From positions 1,488,001 to 1,552,000 of the forward strand of contig JASGKX010000001.1 in assembly GCA_049840475.1 (NCBI GenBank): DNA of 64,000 nucleotides, in the 5' to 3' direction. Under the pieces are notes generated by a model. The model saw nothing but the letters and a program-made list of their open reading frames with translations. It was not told the DNA's origin and made no database searches. The translations under genes and the position numbers were made by a program. Shown piece by piece: positions 56,570-64,000 of this stretch. Origin of the DNA: JBGVSA01 sp049840475. Lineage in GTDB: Bacteria > Pseudomonadota > Gammaproteobacteria > Burkholderiales > Rhodocyclaceae. The stretch's first letter is position 1. Each line of letters begins with the position of its first letter.

Positions 56570-57639
56570 GAGTCTTGCCCCGTTACCTGCGCCGCGAGAT
56601 TGTCGCGGCCACGCTGCTGGTGCTGGTGGCGTTCCTGGCGCTGTTCCTGTTCTTCGACTTTCTCGGCGAACTGGACGATGTTGGCCGCAACGGTTACACG
56701 CTCAAATACGCGTTGATCTTCGTGCTGTTGTCGATCCCCAGCCGCGCCTATGAGGTCATGCCCATCGCGGTACTCATCGGCACGCTGTATGCGTTGACCA
56801 CGCTCGCGCGCAATTCTGAACTGACCGTGATGCGCACGTCCGGCGTGTCGATCATGCGGTTGCTGGCGTCGCTCATGGGGATTGGACTGATTTTCGTCGT
56901 CACCACGTTCGTCCTTGGCGAGGTGGTCGCGCCGCCGCTGGAACGCGTGGCGCAGAAGTGGCGCCTGCGAGGCACGACGACCACCATGCCGCAGGAGCTG
57001 CGCAGCGGCCTGTGGGTGCGCGACGGGCGCTTGTTCGTGAACGTGCAGCGCGCCCAGCCGGACGCTGGCCTCGAAGGCGTCAAACTCTACGAGTTCGACA
57101 ATGAACACCGGCTGGTGTCGATCAGCCTGGCAGCCAAGGGCGAGTATTCGGCCGGAACCGGCTGGACGCTCGAAGATGTCGTGCAAACCCGCTTTGAAGG
57201 CGATCGCACCAGCGTGCAGAAGATGCCGCGACTGCAGTGGAAGTCCGAACTCACGCCCGAAATGATCAGCGTGGTCATGGTCACACCCGAGCGCATGGCG
57301 ATCCGTAGCCTGTACAACTACGTTCGCCACCTGCAGGAGAACAACCAGCGCACGGGCCGCTATGCGGTGGCCTACTGGAAGAAGATCGTCTATCCGTTCG
57401 CTGCGCTGGTGATGATCGGGCTGGCGCTGCCGTTCGCGCTGGGCAACCAGCGCTCGGGCAACGTCGGGGCGCGTGTGCTGCTCGGCGTCATGCTGGGCAT
57501 GCTGTTCCACCTGCTCAACAGCCTGTTCTCCAACCTTGGCGTCATCAACAGTTGGCCGCCATTCGTGAGCGCGGCTGCGCCAAGCCTGCTGTTCCTGGCG
57601 TTGGCGGTGGGGTTGTTACACAGCGTCGAGCGACGATAG
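56566..57639 (+). CDS. lptG: LPS export system permease LptG
   Basis: A 357-residue partner of LptF with the same architecture. Helices: EIVAATLLVLVAFLALFLFFDFLGEL; IPSRAYEVMPIAVLIGTLYALTTLARNSELTVMRTSGVSIMRLL; then a periplasmic domain (LRSGLWVRDGRLFVNVQRA); then KKIVYPFAALVMIGLALPFALGNQRSG and two more helices. ATG overlaps the lptF stop, giving equal expression. It is convergent with a MipA-like gene 67 bases later. Confidence 0.95.
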   Translation: MRVLPRYLRREIVAATLLVLVAFLALFLFFDFLGELDDVGRNGYTLKYALIFVLLSIPSRAYEVMPIAVLIGTLYALTTLARNSELTVMRTSGVSIMRLLASLMGIGLIFVVTTFVLGEVVAPPLERVAQKWRLRGTTTTMPQELRSGLWVRDGRLFVNVQRAQPDAGLEGVKLYEFDNEHRLVSISLAAKGEYSAGTGWTLEDVVQTRFEGDRTSVQKMPRLQWKSELTPEMISVVMVTPERMAIRSLYNYVRHLQENNQRTGRYAVAYWKKIVYPFAALVMIGLALPFALGNQRSGNVGARVLLGVMLGMLFHLLNSLFSNLGVINSWPPFVSAAAPSLLFLALAVGLLHSVERR

Positions 57640-57706
57640 ATAGCGAGCGGCGGACGGGCAGGTTACTTTCCGCCCGCTGCGCCGCGTCGCACGTGTTATG
57701 GCGGTT

Positions 57707-58537
57707 TCAGTCGGCGATCGAAGCGCGCTCGCTCGATTGCCAGAGGAACCACGAAACCCCTAGCCCCGCCGAGTAGTTTTCCTTGCGCGTGACCAGTGGA
57801 CTGTCTTCGAAGACGGCTCCCCGCACAGTCGAGGCACGCACGAATCCACCAATCCAGAACGTATTGAAGCGCCGCGTCAGCGAGATCGTGGCTTGCATGC
57901 CGCCGTAGCCGGCATCCGGGTCGTAGGCAGGGCGATCGGGGCGCGCGAATTCAGGCTTGACCTGATACGCGTAGCGATTCTGGCGCTGGTTGCCGAAATA
58001 CGGACCGCCCGACAGGCCGAGATCCCAGCCTGCGTGGCGAATGCGTAACGCCAGCGACGGCGTAAAGACGATGCCTTCATTGCGGATCGTCCAGTCATCC
58101 ACCGCCAACACCTGCCGTATTGGCAGTCGCAGATCGAGCCGAACGGGGTCATTGCGCTCGCCGAAGAGACGGAAGATGGCCTGCGGGCCGAATTCCACCG
58201 TCGGGGCGAGGTCAGGCATGCCTTCTCGCGCGGGATTGTCGCTGCTCCGAACGGGGATGCCGGCTGCCAGGCTCAGTTCGATGTTGAGCCGGCCGTGGTC
58301 GTAGAGTTCGGCGCGTGCGCCGTCGCGATCCGCCCGCACGATGGGGCCGCGATAGACGAAGTACGGTAGCGGCAGAACGTAGCCACGCTGCTCGGATGAG
58401 CCGCGATAATCAGGCAGAGTCAGGGCCAGAGCGCCGAAGCCGACTTCCCATTTCGGCAATTCAGCCGCCGTGGCAAAGGCGCACGGCAATGCAAACGTGA
58501 GCGCCAGTGCGGGCAGGCGGCGCGGCAACTTGATCAT
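57707..58537 (-). CDS. MipA/OmpV-family outer-membrane protein
   Basis: A 276-residue beta-barrel protein. The signal peptide MIKLPRRLPALALTFALPCAFATAA is cleaved after TAA. The mature start WEVGFGALALTLPDYRGSSEQRGYVLPLPYFVYRGPIVRADRDGARAELY is typical of MipA/OmpV, as are the alternating aromatic strands and the final NYSAGLGVSWFLWQSSERA strand. These proteins act as scaffolds for murein enzymes or are simple porin-like barrels; which applies here is unknown. Confidence 0.9.
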   Translation of the reverse strand: MIKLPRRLPALALTFALPCAFATAAELPKWEVGFGALALTLPDYRGSSEQRGYVLPLPYFVYRGPIVRADRDGARAELYDHGRLNIELSLAAGIPVRSSDNPAREGMPDLAPTVEFGPQAIFRLFGERNDPVRLDLRLPIRQVLAVDDWTIRNEGIVFTPSLALRIRHAGWDLGLSGGPYFGNQRQNRYAYQVKPEFARPDRPAYDPDAGYGGMQATISLTRRFNTFWIGGFVRASTVRGAVFEDSPLVTRKENYSAGLGVSWFLWQSSERASIAD

Positions 58538-58690
58538 CAGATGTCAGTGGAATGTAAAGCAAAAGACTGCGCATTCTACCCACTTGTGCTGACGCCGTTC
58601 GCTGCATCGCGTAGCCCTCCTGTCGCCACAGTGGCGCTGTCACATGGAAGTGCTTGGTGGGCAGCGGTGGGCGCGCCATAATTGCGCGCG

Positions 58691-59443
58691 ATGAAGCTGC
58701 TCCGAACCTCTTGCTACCTGCTGCTGGCGCTCGACGTTGTATTGCTCGGGCTGGCCGCCGCGCCCGTCGCTGGCGTGGCGTTGCCGCGCACTGGCGACAG
58801 CGAACCCGAACGCATCGCCAACCAACTTCACCCTGAGCGCATCCGCGTGTTGCCCGTGAGCGCCGAAGGCGCCGTTCTGACGTCGGTCGCTGCGAGCAGC
58901 TCCAGCAGCGCTTCCAGCGAACCCCCGCACGCCCAGGCTGAATCTTCCGAACCCGTGGTGACTGCCGAGCCGGATAGCGCCCCCGCATCTGTATGCGTGG
59001 CCTACCGTGGTCTGTCCGGTGACCAGATTCAGCTGCTTGCCTCGGGCGCCAAGGCTCAATCGGTGGCGATGCGCGAGATCAGCGCGCCGGCCGTGCCGAC
59101 TTCGTGGTGGGTGAATATCCCCCCGCAGGGAGGCAAGGAGGCCGCCGAGCGGCGCACCGACGTTTTGCGTCGCAACGGCGTCCAGGACTTCTTCGTCGTG
59201 CAGGAAAGCGGTGCCACCCAGTACGCGATTTCGCTGGGTCTGTTTCGCAATGAAGCTGCTGCCAAGCGGCAGCTCGAAATGCTCCAATCCAAAGGCGTAA
59301 CCACCGCGCGGATCACGACGCGCGAGCCGCGCGACAACACGCGCGTTGAACTGACCGGCCCGTCGGCCGTGCTCGAACGCCTCGGCAATGAACTTGGCGC
59401 CAAACTCAAAGGCGCTGAAACCGGCAAGTGTCAGGTGGGCTGA
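58691..59443 (+). CDS. SPOR-domain protein
   Basis: A 250-residue protein with one N-terminal membrane helix (YLLLALDVVLLGLAAAPVAGVAL), a Ser/Ala/Glu-rich linker of about 70 residues, and a C-terminal SPOR-like domain (SWWVNIPPQGGKEAAERRTDVLRRNGVQDFFVVQESGATQYAISLGLFRNEAAAKRQLEMLQSKGV). SPOR domains bind denuded peptidoglycan at division sites. It overlaps coaE (TGATG) and is close to zapD, a division gene, supporting an envelope or division role. Confidence 0.87.
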   Translation: MKLLRTSCYLLLALDVVLLGLAAAPVAGVALPRTGDSEPERIANQLHPERIRVLPVSAEGAVLTSVAASSSSSASSEPPHAQAESSEPVVTAEPDSAPASVCVAYRGLSGDQIQLLASGAKAQSVAMREISAPAVPTSWWVNIPPQGGKEAAERRTDVLRRNGVQDFFVVQESGATQYAISLGLFRNEAAAKRQLEMLQSKGVTTARITTREPRDNTRVELTGPSAVLERLGNELGAKLKGAETGKCQVG

Positions 59444-60058
59444 TGCGCCCATTCACGGTCGGCCTCACCGGCGGCATCGGTAGCGGCAAGCTCTGCCGCC
59501 GCCGATTTGTTCGGCGAGCTTGGGGCGGCCATTGTTGACACTGACCTGATTTCGCATCAACTAACCGGCCCCGGCGGTGGCGCGATGCCGGCCATCCGCG
59601 CGCAGTTTGGCGACGACGTGGTGCGCGACGACGGCGCGCTCGATCGTGCTGTCATGCGCCAGCGCGTGTTTGCCGACCCTGCGGCCCGTGTTGCGCTCGA
59701 AGGCATACTGCACCCCATGATCCGGGCTGAAAGCGAGCGCCAGGTGCTGGCCGCGCAGGCGCCATACGTGGTGCTGGTCGTGCCCCTGCTGATCGAATCC
59801 GGGGTCTATCGTGAACGGTGTGATCGTATTTGCGTGGTGGACGTCCCCGAGTCGGTGCAGGTGGAACGCGTAGTGAGCCGCAGTGGTCTCACGCCCGACG
59901 AGGTGCGCGCGATCATCCGCGCGCAAACGGATCGCGCCACGCGATGCGCTGCGGCGCACGACATCATTGACAACTCGTTTGATTTTGATAGGTTGCGGTC
60001 TCAGGTCGAAAGCCTGCACGCGCGCTATCTGGTCCTTGCGGCCGAGCGCGTGCGTTGA
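59443..60058 (+). CDS. coaE: Dephospho-CoA kinase CoaE (frameshift in the data)
   Basis: The last enzyme of coenzyme A synthesis, about 204 residues after correction. The first frame from ATG 59443 reads RPFTVGLTGGIGSGK (P-loop). One extra C at about 59491 then shifts the frame, and the protein resumes as SAAADLFGELGAAIVDTDLISHQLTGPGG, with VVLVVPLLIESGVYRERCDRICVVDVP and VERVVSRSGLTPDEVRAIIRAQ to 60058. The gene is essential in bacteria and no second copy is in the window, so an error in the sequence is the best explanation. Confidence 0.9.
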
Positions 60059-60200
60059 TGGTCGGCGCAGGCTTCGTTTGATGCGTGTTGCATTACCTTG
60101 AGTCTTGGGAACGTGCGCAAACGGACCGCGCGTTACCATTTAGAATTGCGCAGGGCTGGCCGCGAGCCGCCTTTTTTGCAGTCCCGACACTGGCCGGTGT

Positions 60201-60959
60201 GTGGTGATTACCTACGAATATCCTCTGAGCGAGCGCATCCGCACGCTGTTGCGTCTTGAAGACCTGTTTGACAGGGTGCTTCATTTTTCGCTCGCCGACG
60301 GCTCTTACGAGCATCACACCGCGCTGCTGTCGCTATTCGAGATTCTCGAAGTCGCCGGCCGTGCGGATCTCAAAGTCGATCTTGTGCAGGAGCTGGAACG
60401 CCAGCGCCAGATTCTCTACGCATTCCGCGACAACCCGCAGATATCCGAAGAAGCCCTCTCTGGCGCGCTGCGCGAAATCGAGCAGGCGAGCGCCGCGCTG
60501 CTGGCGATTGCAGGCAAGGTCGGGCAATACCTGCGCGAAAGCGAATGGCTGATGGCGATCCGCTCGCGTTCGGCGATTCCCGGCGGCGTATGCGAATTCG
60601 ATCTGCCTTCGTACCACTACTGGCTGAATCGCGACCCCACCGAGCGCCGCCATGACTTGCAGGGCTGGATGGCGCCGATGCTGCCTATCCGCGATGCATT
60701 GGCGATCGTACTTCGCCTTCTGCGCGCCAGCGGGCGGCCAGAACAACTGGTGGCCCGGCGTGGTTCGTTCCAGATGATGATGGCGGGCCGCAACGCACTG
60801 ATGGTGCGTGTGCGCGTGCCGCGTTCGGATGTGGCGGTGCCCGAGATCAGCGCCAACAAGTATGCGTTCAACATCCGCTTTATGGCGCCCGATATTGCCA
60901 CCCGCCCGCGGCAGGTTGACAACGACATCGATTTCGAGCTGACCTTCTGCAACCTCTGA
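60201..60959 (+). CDS. zapD: Cell division protein ZapD
   Basis: A 252-residue cytoplasmic protein that bundles FtsZ filaments. Family features: ITYEYPLSERIRTLLRLEDLFDR at the N-terminus, HHTALLSLFEILEVAGRADLKVDLVQELERQRQ, SRSAIPGGVCEFDLPSYHYWL, and FNIRFM with a final FELTFCNL. GTG 60201 is taken as start, and a second GTG one codon later is possible. yacG, which often follows zapD, is not here. Confidence 0.94.
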   Translation: MVITYEYPLSERIRTLLRLEDLFDRVLHFSLADGSYEHHTALLSLFEILEVAGRADLKVDLVQELERQRQILYAFRDNPQISEEALSGALREIEQASAALLAIAGKVGQYLRESEWLMAIRSRSAIPGGVCEFDLPSYHYWLNRDPTERRHDLQGWMAPMLPIRDALAIVLRLLRASGRPEQLVARRGSFQMMMAGRNALMVRVRVPRSDVAVPEISANKYAFNIRFMAPDIATRPRQVDNDIDFELTFCNL

Positions 60960-60990
60960 TGTGCGAATTGGGTCGGCTTGCCGGCCCAAT

Positions 60991-61341
60991 TCAGTTCTTG
61001 CGGGCAGCCATCACCGCAACTTCCACACGCCAGCCCGGGTGCGCCAGCGCCGATACCTGCACGCATGCGCGTGCCGGTGCGGTGCCCGAGGGTACCCACG
61101 CTTCCCACACCGCGTTGAAAGCATCGTAGTCGTTCATGTCGACGAGATAGATCGTTGCCATGAGCATATGGCCCAGACCGCTGCTTGCCGCCTTCAGCGT
61201 GCGCTCCAGGCTGGCCATGAGCGCCTGGGCCTGCTCGGCGACCGTACCTACGTCACTTGGCGGGACTTCGACTGCGTGGACGATGCGGTTGAAGATGGTG
61301 GCATCCGAATAGCGTGCCGTGGTGTTGATGCGCTCGATCAT
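60991..61341 (-). CDS. RidA/YjgF-family protein
   Basis: 116 residues of the YjgF/YER057c/UK114 fold, probably a trimeric enamine/imine deaminase or relative. The family arginine is in APARACVQVSALAHPGWRVEVAVMA; the expected glutamate is in VEVAV. It differs clearly from the RidA encoded at 38121, so it belongs to another subgroup. Start at 61341 overlaps the dsbD stop (ATGA), so it is the second gene of a dsbD operon. Confidence 0.87.
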   Translation of the reverse strand: MIERINTTARYSDATIFNRIVHAVEVPPSDVGTVAEQAQALMASLERTLKAASSGLGHMLMATIYLVDMNDYDAFNAVWEAWVPSGTAPARACVQVSALAHPGWRVEVAVMAARKN

Positions 61342-63188
61342 GGCGCGCTCCGGTTCAAGATGGTGTCGAGAATGCTGGTGAAGCGTTCGCTGCCCATAAA
61401 GCCAACGACGCGTGTGTCTGTGACTTCGCGTCCAGCGCCGTCGAAAAACACGATACCCGGCGGCCCGAACAGGCCGAAACGTCGCAGCAGTTCGCGGTCT
61501 TGTGCGGTATTGGCGGTTACGTCGGCCTGCAGCAGCACGAACTGCCCCATGCGTGCGCTGACCTCGGCGTCGGGGAAGGTGTAGCGTTCCATCTCCTTGC
61601 ACGACACGCACCAGTCCGCATAGAAGTCGAGCATCACCGGCTTGCCGCCGGCTGCCTGGATGCGCGCATCGAGATTGGCCACGCTGCTGATGCGCTCGAA
61701 GTGCACCGTGTCGGCCGTGGTCTGCCGCGCCCGGAATGCCGCAAGCGGGCGGAGCGGGTCACGCGAACCCGCCAAGGCGCCGACGAATACGGTTACGCCC
61801 GTGACCAGCACCAGGATGCCCAGTCCCTTGAGCAGACGTTGCGCACCCGTCGCGCGAGGCGGCAGGCTGTCGAGCGCACGCAGGAAAACCCCTGACAACA
61901 CCAGCAGGACCGCCCACGCAAACATCGGCACGGCGGCCGGTACGACCGGCGATACCAACCAGATGGCAGTCGCCAGCAACAGCACGCCGAACAGACGTTT
62001 TATGCCTTCCATCCATGGGCCGGGCTTGGGCAACCAATGGCGAGCGGCCACGCCGACTACGACCAAAGGCGCGCCCATGCCAAGTGCGAGCGAGAACAGC
62101 GCAGCACCACCCAGCACGGCATTGCCGCTCTGCGCGATATAGAGCAGCGCGCCAGCCAGCGGCGCCGCCATGCAAGGGCCGACGATGACGGCGGAGAGAG
62201 CCCCCATCAGCGCGATGCCGCCGACCGAGCCGCGCTGCCGATTGGCTGCGCCAGAAAGCCGGCTTTGCAGGCCAGCGGGCAATTGCAGTTCATACAGGCC
62301 GAACATCGACAGCGCCAGCACGACGAACACCAACGCGAACGCGCCGAGTACCCAGGCGTTCTGCAGCCAGATTGCCAGCAGGGTGCCGGAAAGCGCGGCC
62401 GCCACGCCGGCCAGGGTGTACGTCACCGCCATGCCCAGCACGTAAGCAATCGAAAGCAGCGCGGCGCGCCCGCGTGAGATCGCATTGCCGTGGCCAACGA
62501 TGGTGCCCGACACGATCGGGATCATCGGCAGCACGCAGGGCGTAAAGCACAGCAGCAGGCCGAACCCGAAGAAGCTCGCCATGGACAGCGCGAGGTTGTC
62601 GGAGGAGAGCAATCGGGCGATGCGGCCTGCGTCGTCGTTGTCGACGTTCGACGACGCGGTAGTCGGCATGTTGGCGCCCGGCACATCCATTTGCGGTGCG
62701 GCGCGATTCATGAGCGCACCCAGCGGATCGGCATGTTGCCGCTCGTTGGCGGCTACGCTCATGGCGGCAAGCCGCAAGTTGGCCTTGAAAGGCGTGGGCG
62801 GATAGCACACGCCGGTATCGGCGCAGCCCTGCGCGGTGACGGTCAGCGTGAAGTCGCGCCCAAGCGGGGCGTCGACAGGGATGCGGAAGGTGGTTGGGCC
62901 GCGGTAGATGGTCTGCTTGCCGAAGAACTCGTCTTCATGGATCTCGCCGCCCGCTGGAAATTCCGGTTGCCCTGCCGTCGCACCAACGGCGGCGATGCGT
63001 GTGCGGTCACGGTACAGGTAGTAGCCGGGTTGTACTTCAAAGCGCACTTCGACAGCGGTTTCGCTGATGGCACGCGCCGAGAACCGGAAAGCCTGTTCGG
63101 GCGGCAACGGGTCCGCTGCCCCGTATGCGAGGATGGCGAAGAAGGACAACAGCAGGGCGACAAGCCCATGCGGCAGGCGGAAACGCAT
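61338..63188 (-). CDS. dsbD: Thiol:disulfide interchange protein DsbD
   Basis: A 616-residue transmembrane reductase that carries electrons from cytoplasmic thioredoxin to the periplasm. Signal peptide at residues 1-23 (ending AYGAA). The N-terminal alpha domain has CADTGVCYPP. The central eight-helix domain has the redox cysteines in LLCFTPCVLPMIPIVSG and VGPCMAAPLAGALLY. The C-terminal thioredoxin-like domain has the active site DWCVSCKEME. All six cysteines are present. cutA lies just upstream on the same strand, the common cutA-dsbD arrangement. Confidence 0.95.
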   Translation of the reverse strand: MRFRLPHGLVALLLSFFAILAYGAADPLPPEQAFRFSARAISETAVEVRFEVQPGYYLYRDRTRIAAVGATAGQPEFPAGGEIHEDEFFGKQTIYRGPTTFRIPVDAPLGRDFTLTVTAQGCADTGVCYPPTPFKANLRLAAMSVAANERQHADPLGALMNRAAPQMDVPGANMPTTASSNVDNDDAGRIARLLSSDNLALSMASFFGFGLLLCFTPCVLPMIPIVSGTIVGHGNAISRGRAALLSIAYVLGMAVTYTLAGVAAALSGTLLAIWLQNAWVLGAFALVFVVLALSMFGLYELQLPAGLQSRLSGAANRQRGSVGGIALMGALSAVIVGPCMAAPLAGALLYIAQSGNAVLGGAALFSLALGMGAPLVVVGVAARHWLPKPGPWMEGIKRLFGVLLLATAIWLVSPVVPAAVPMFAWAVLLVLSGVFLRALDSLPPRATGAQRLLKGLGILVLVTGVTVFVGALAGSRDPLRPLAAFRARQTTADTVHFERISSVANLDARIQAAGGKPVMLDFYADWCVSCKEMERYTFPDAEVSARMGQFVLLQADVTANTAQDRELLRRFGLFGPPGIVFFDGAGREVTDTRVVGFMGSERFTSILDTILNRSAP

Positions 63189-63197
63189 GTCAGGTTT

Positions 63198-63545
63198 TCA
63201 GTTCGTATCGGTCGGCGTGACGGCTTCGCAGGATTGCAGCACCCACGCCAGATATTGCGGCAAGCCACCCGCCACCGGAATAGCAACGATCTCTGGCACC
63301 TCGTACGGGTGCAGTTCGCGGATCAGCTCCTGCACGGCCGGATAGCGCTGCGCCGTGGTCTTGATGGCCAGCGGCACTTCGACCGCCTCTTCCACCCTGC
63401 CGTTCCATGTATAGATCGATCGGCACGGTGACTGCACATTGACACAGGCGGCCAGCCGGCGTTCCAGCAGTGCATGCGCGATCTGATGTGCGACGGCTTC
63501 GTCCGGGGTGTTGCTGATGACCAGCAGCGTTTGATCGACGGACAT
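63198..63545 (-). CDS. cutA: Divalent-cation tolerance protein CutA
   Basis: A 115-residue small trimeric protein. Family segments: LLVISNTPDEAVAHQIAHALLERRLAACVNV, CRSIYTWNGRVEEAVEVPLAIKTT and LHPYEVPEIVAIPVAGGLPQYLAWV. It is linked to metal tolerance, with uncertain biochemical role. ATG 63545 with GGAG upstream. Nine bases before dsbD, so co-transcribed. Confidence 0.94.
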   Translation of the reverse strand: MSVDQTLLVISNTPDEAVAHQIAHALLERRLAACVNVQSPCRSIYTWNGRVEEAVEVPLAIKTTAQRYPAVQELIRELHPYEVPEIVAIPVAGGLPQYLAWVLQSCEAVTPTDTN

Positions 63546-63556
63546 GAGGGACTCCT

Positions 63557-64000
63557 TTATTTCAGCAACCGGCGGCGGATGAGTGCGCGTGCCACGATCA
63601 GTCCGCCCGCTGCGTAGAGCGCCAGCACCAGCACGTGCAGCCACAAATCTGGATTGGGCGTGCCAAGCAGCGTTGGGCGCACTGCGCCGATGGCGTGCAA
63701 CAGGGGCAGCCAGCCGGTGGCCGAGCGCAGCATCGCCGGGAGCTGGTCGACCGGAAAGAACACGCCCGACAACATGGCCATGGGGCTGATGAACAGGGTG
63801 AAGTAGTACATGAAGAAGTCGTAGCTGGGCGCCAGCGCGGTCGCGACCAGCCCAAGCCCTGCGAAGGTCAGGCCGATCAGCGCCACCAGCGGCATGGCGG
63901 TCAGCGCATGCGTCCATGGCGTGAGCCCGAAGGCGGCGATGACGATCAGGATGGCCGAGCCTGAGAAAAACGCTTTGGTCGCCGCCCAGCACATCTCGCC
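63557..64000 (-). CDS. ABC-2-type transporter permease, C-terminal part (partial)
   Basis: About 148 residues ending at 63557; the start lies beyond the window. Hydrophobic segments AFFSGSAILIVIAAFGL, TAMPLVALIGLTFAGLGLVATALAP, FFMYYFTLFISPMAMLSGVFFPVDQLP and LWLHVLVLALYAAGGLIVARALIRRRLL match the C-terminal half of NodJ/DrrB-like ABC-2 permeases; SGVFFPVDQLP is the family hallmark. An ATPase partner would be expected upstream, outside the window. Confidence 0.85.
   Translation of the reverse strand, partial: GEMCWAATKAFFSGSAILIVIAAFGLTPWTHALTAMPLVALIGLTFAGLGLVATALAPSYDFFMYYFTLFISPMAMLSGVFFPVDQLPAMLRSATGWLPLLHAIGAVRPTLLGTPNPDLWLHVLVLALYAAGGLIVARALIRRRLLK

Overview
This is a high-GC chromosomal window from a betaproteobacterium of the order Burkholderiales, family Burkholderiaceae in the broad sense. 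The evidence is the housekeeping neighbourhoods (lptFG facing pepA-holC-DUF2486-like; SPOR protein-coaE-zapD; dsbD-cutA; ubiC-ubiA-ubiD) and a cysTWA-cysB operon. Pandoraea, Ralstonia or Cupriavidus would all fit; Pandoraea is my guess, but the genus cannot be fixed from the sequence alone. No rRNA, tRNA, CRISPR array, transposase, prophage or replication origin was seen.

Layout. 0-7.4 kb: end of a FUSC-family membrane protein, an ada-alkA alkylation-repair operon, a PAS-PAS hybrid histidine kinase, a sorbosone-dehydrogenase-like lipoprotein, a glutathionyl-hydroquinone reductase and a thioredoxin-fold protein. 7.8-14.8 kb: two paralogous modules, each a fumarate-reductase/AprA-like flavoprotein translationally coupled to a two-cluster 4Fe-4S ferredoxin, interleaved with two MFS exporters. 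14.8-19.9 kb: a methionine-type aminotransferase and the sulfate permease operon cysT-cysW-cysA-cysB, which has no binding-protein gene beside it. 21.1-31.2 kb: a sugar-acid locus (IlvD/Edd-family dehydratase, FCD-type GntR regulator, SMP-30 lactonase) followed by two tandem, recently duplicated TRAP transporters (dctPQM twice). 31.3-38 kb: a small exported protein, a YccS-type protein, an SfnR-like sigma-54 activator and the ABC uptake genes it probably controls (binding protein plus two permeases, no ATPase). 38-64 kb: mostly housekeeping genes (ridA, recG, ubiCAD, holC, pepA, lptFG, coaE, zapD, dsbD, cutA), two chemoreceptors and a CheW.

How the parts work together. Sulfur acquisition is a recurrent theme: CysB and sulfate permease genes, an SfnR-type regulator with palindromic upstream sites and a good sigma-54 promoter in front of a sulfonate-type ABC transporter, and two APS-reductase-like flavoprotein/ferredoxin pairs of unknown substrate. 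A second theme is carbon uptake: the GntR-dehydratase-lactonase genes sit directly beside the two TRAP systems, which suggests uptake and breakdown of aldonic or uronic acids.

Most unusual features: (1) an approximately 0.8 kb non-coding composite repeat present twice, inverted, at about 20.0-20.8 and 40.8-41.6 kb. Its half-elements keep the same hairpins with different, mutually compensating sequences, which is strong evidence for a selected DNA or RNA structure. (2) Three matching inverted-repeat sites, proposed as SfnR operators. (3) Paired, compensated terminators between dctP and dctQ in both TRAP operons. (4) A cluster of single-base frameshifts between 38 and 60 kb (ridA, recG, ubiD, a chemoreceptor, the DUF2486-like gene, coaE). 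Several hit essential or near-essential genes, so sequence errors are the likeliest explanation.
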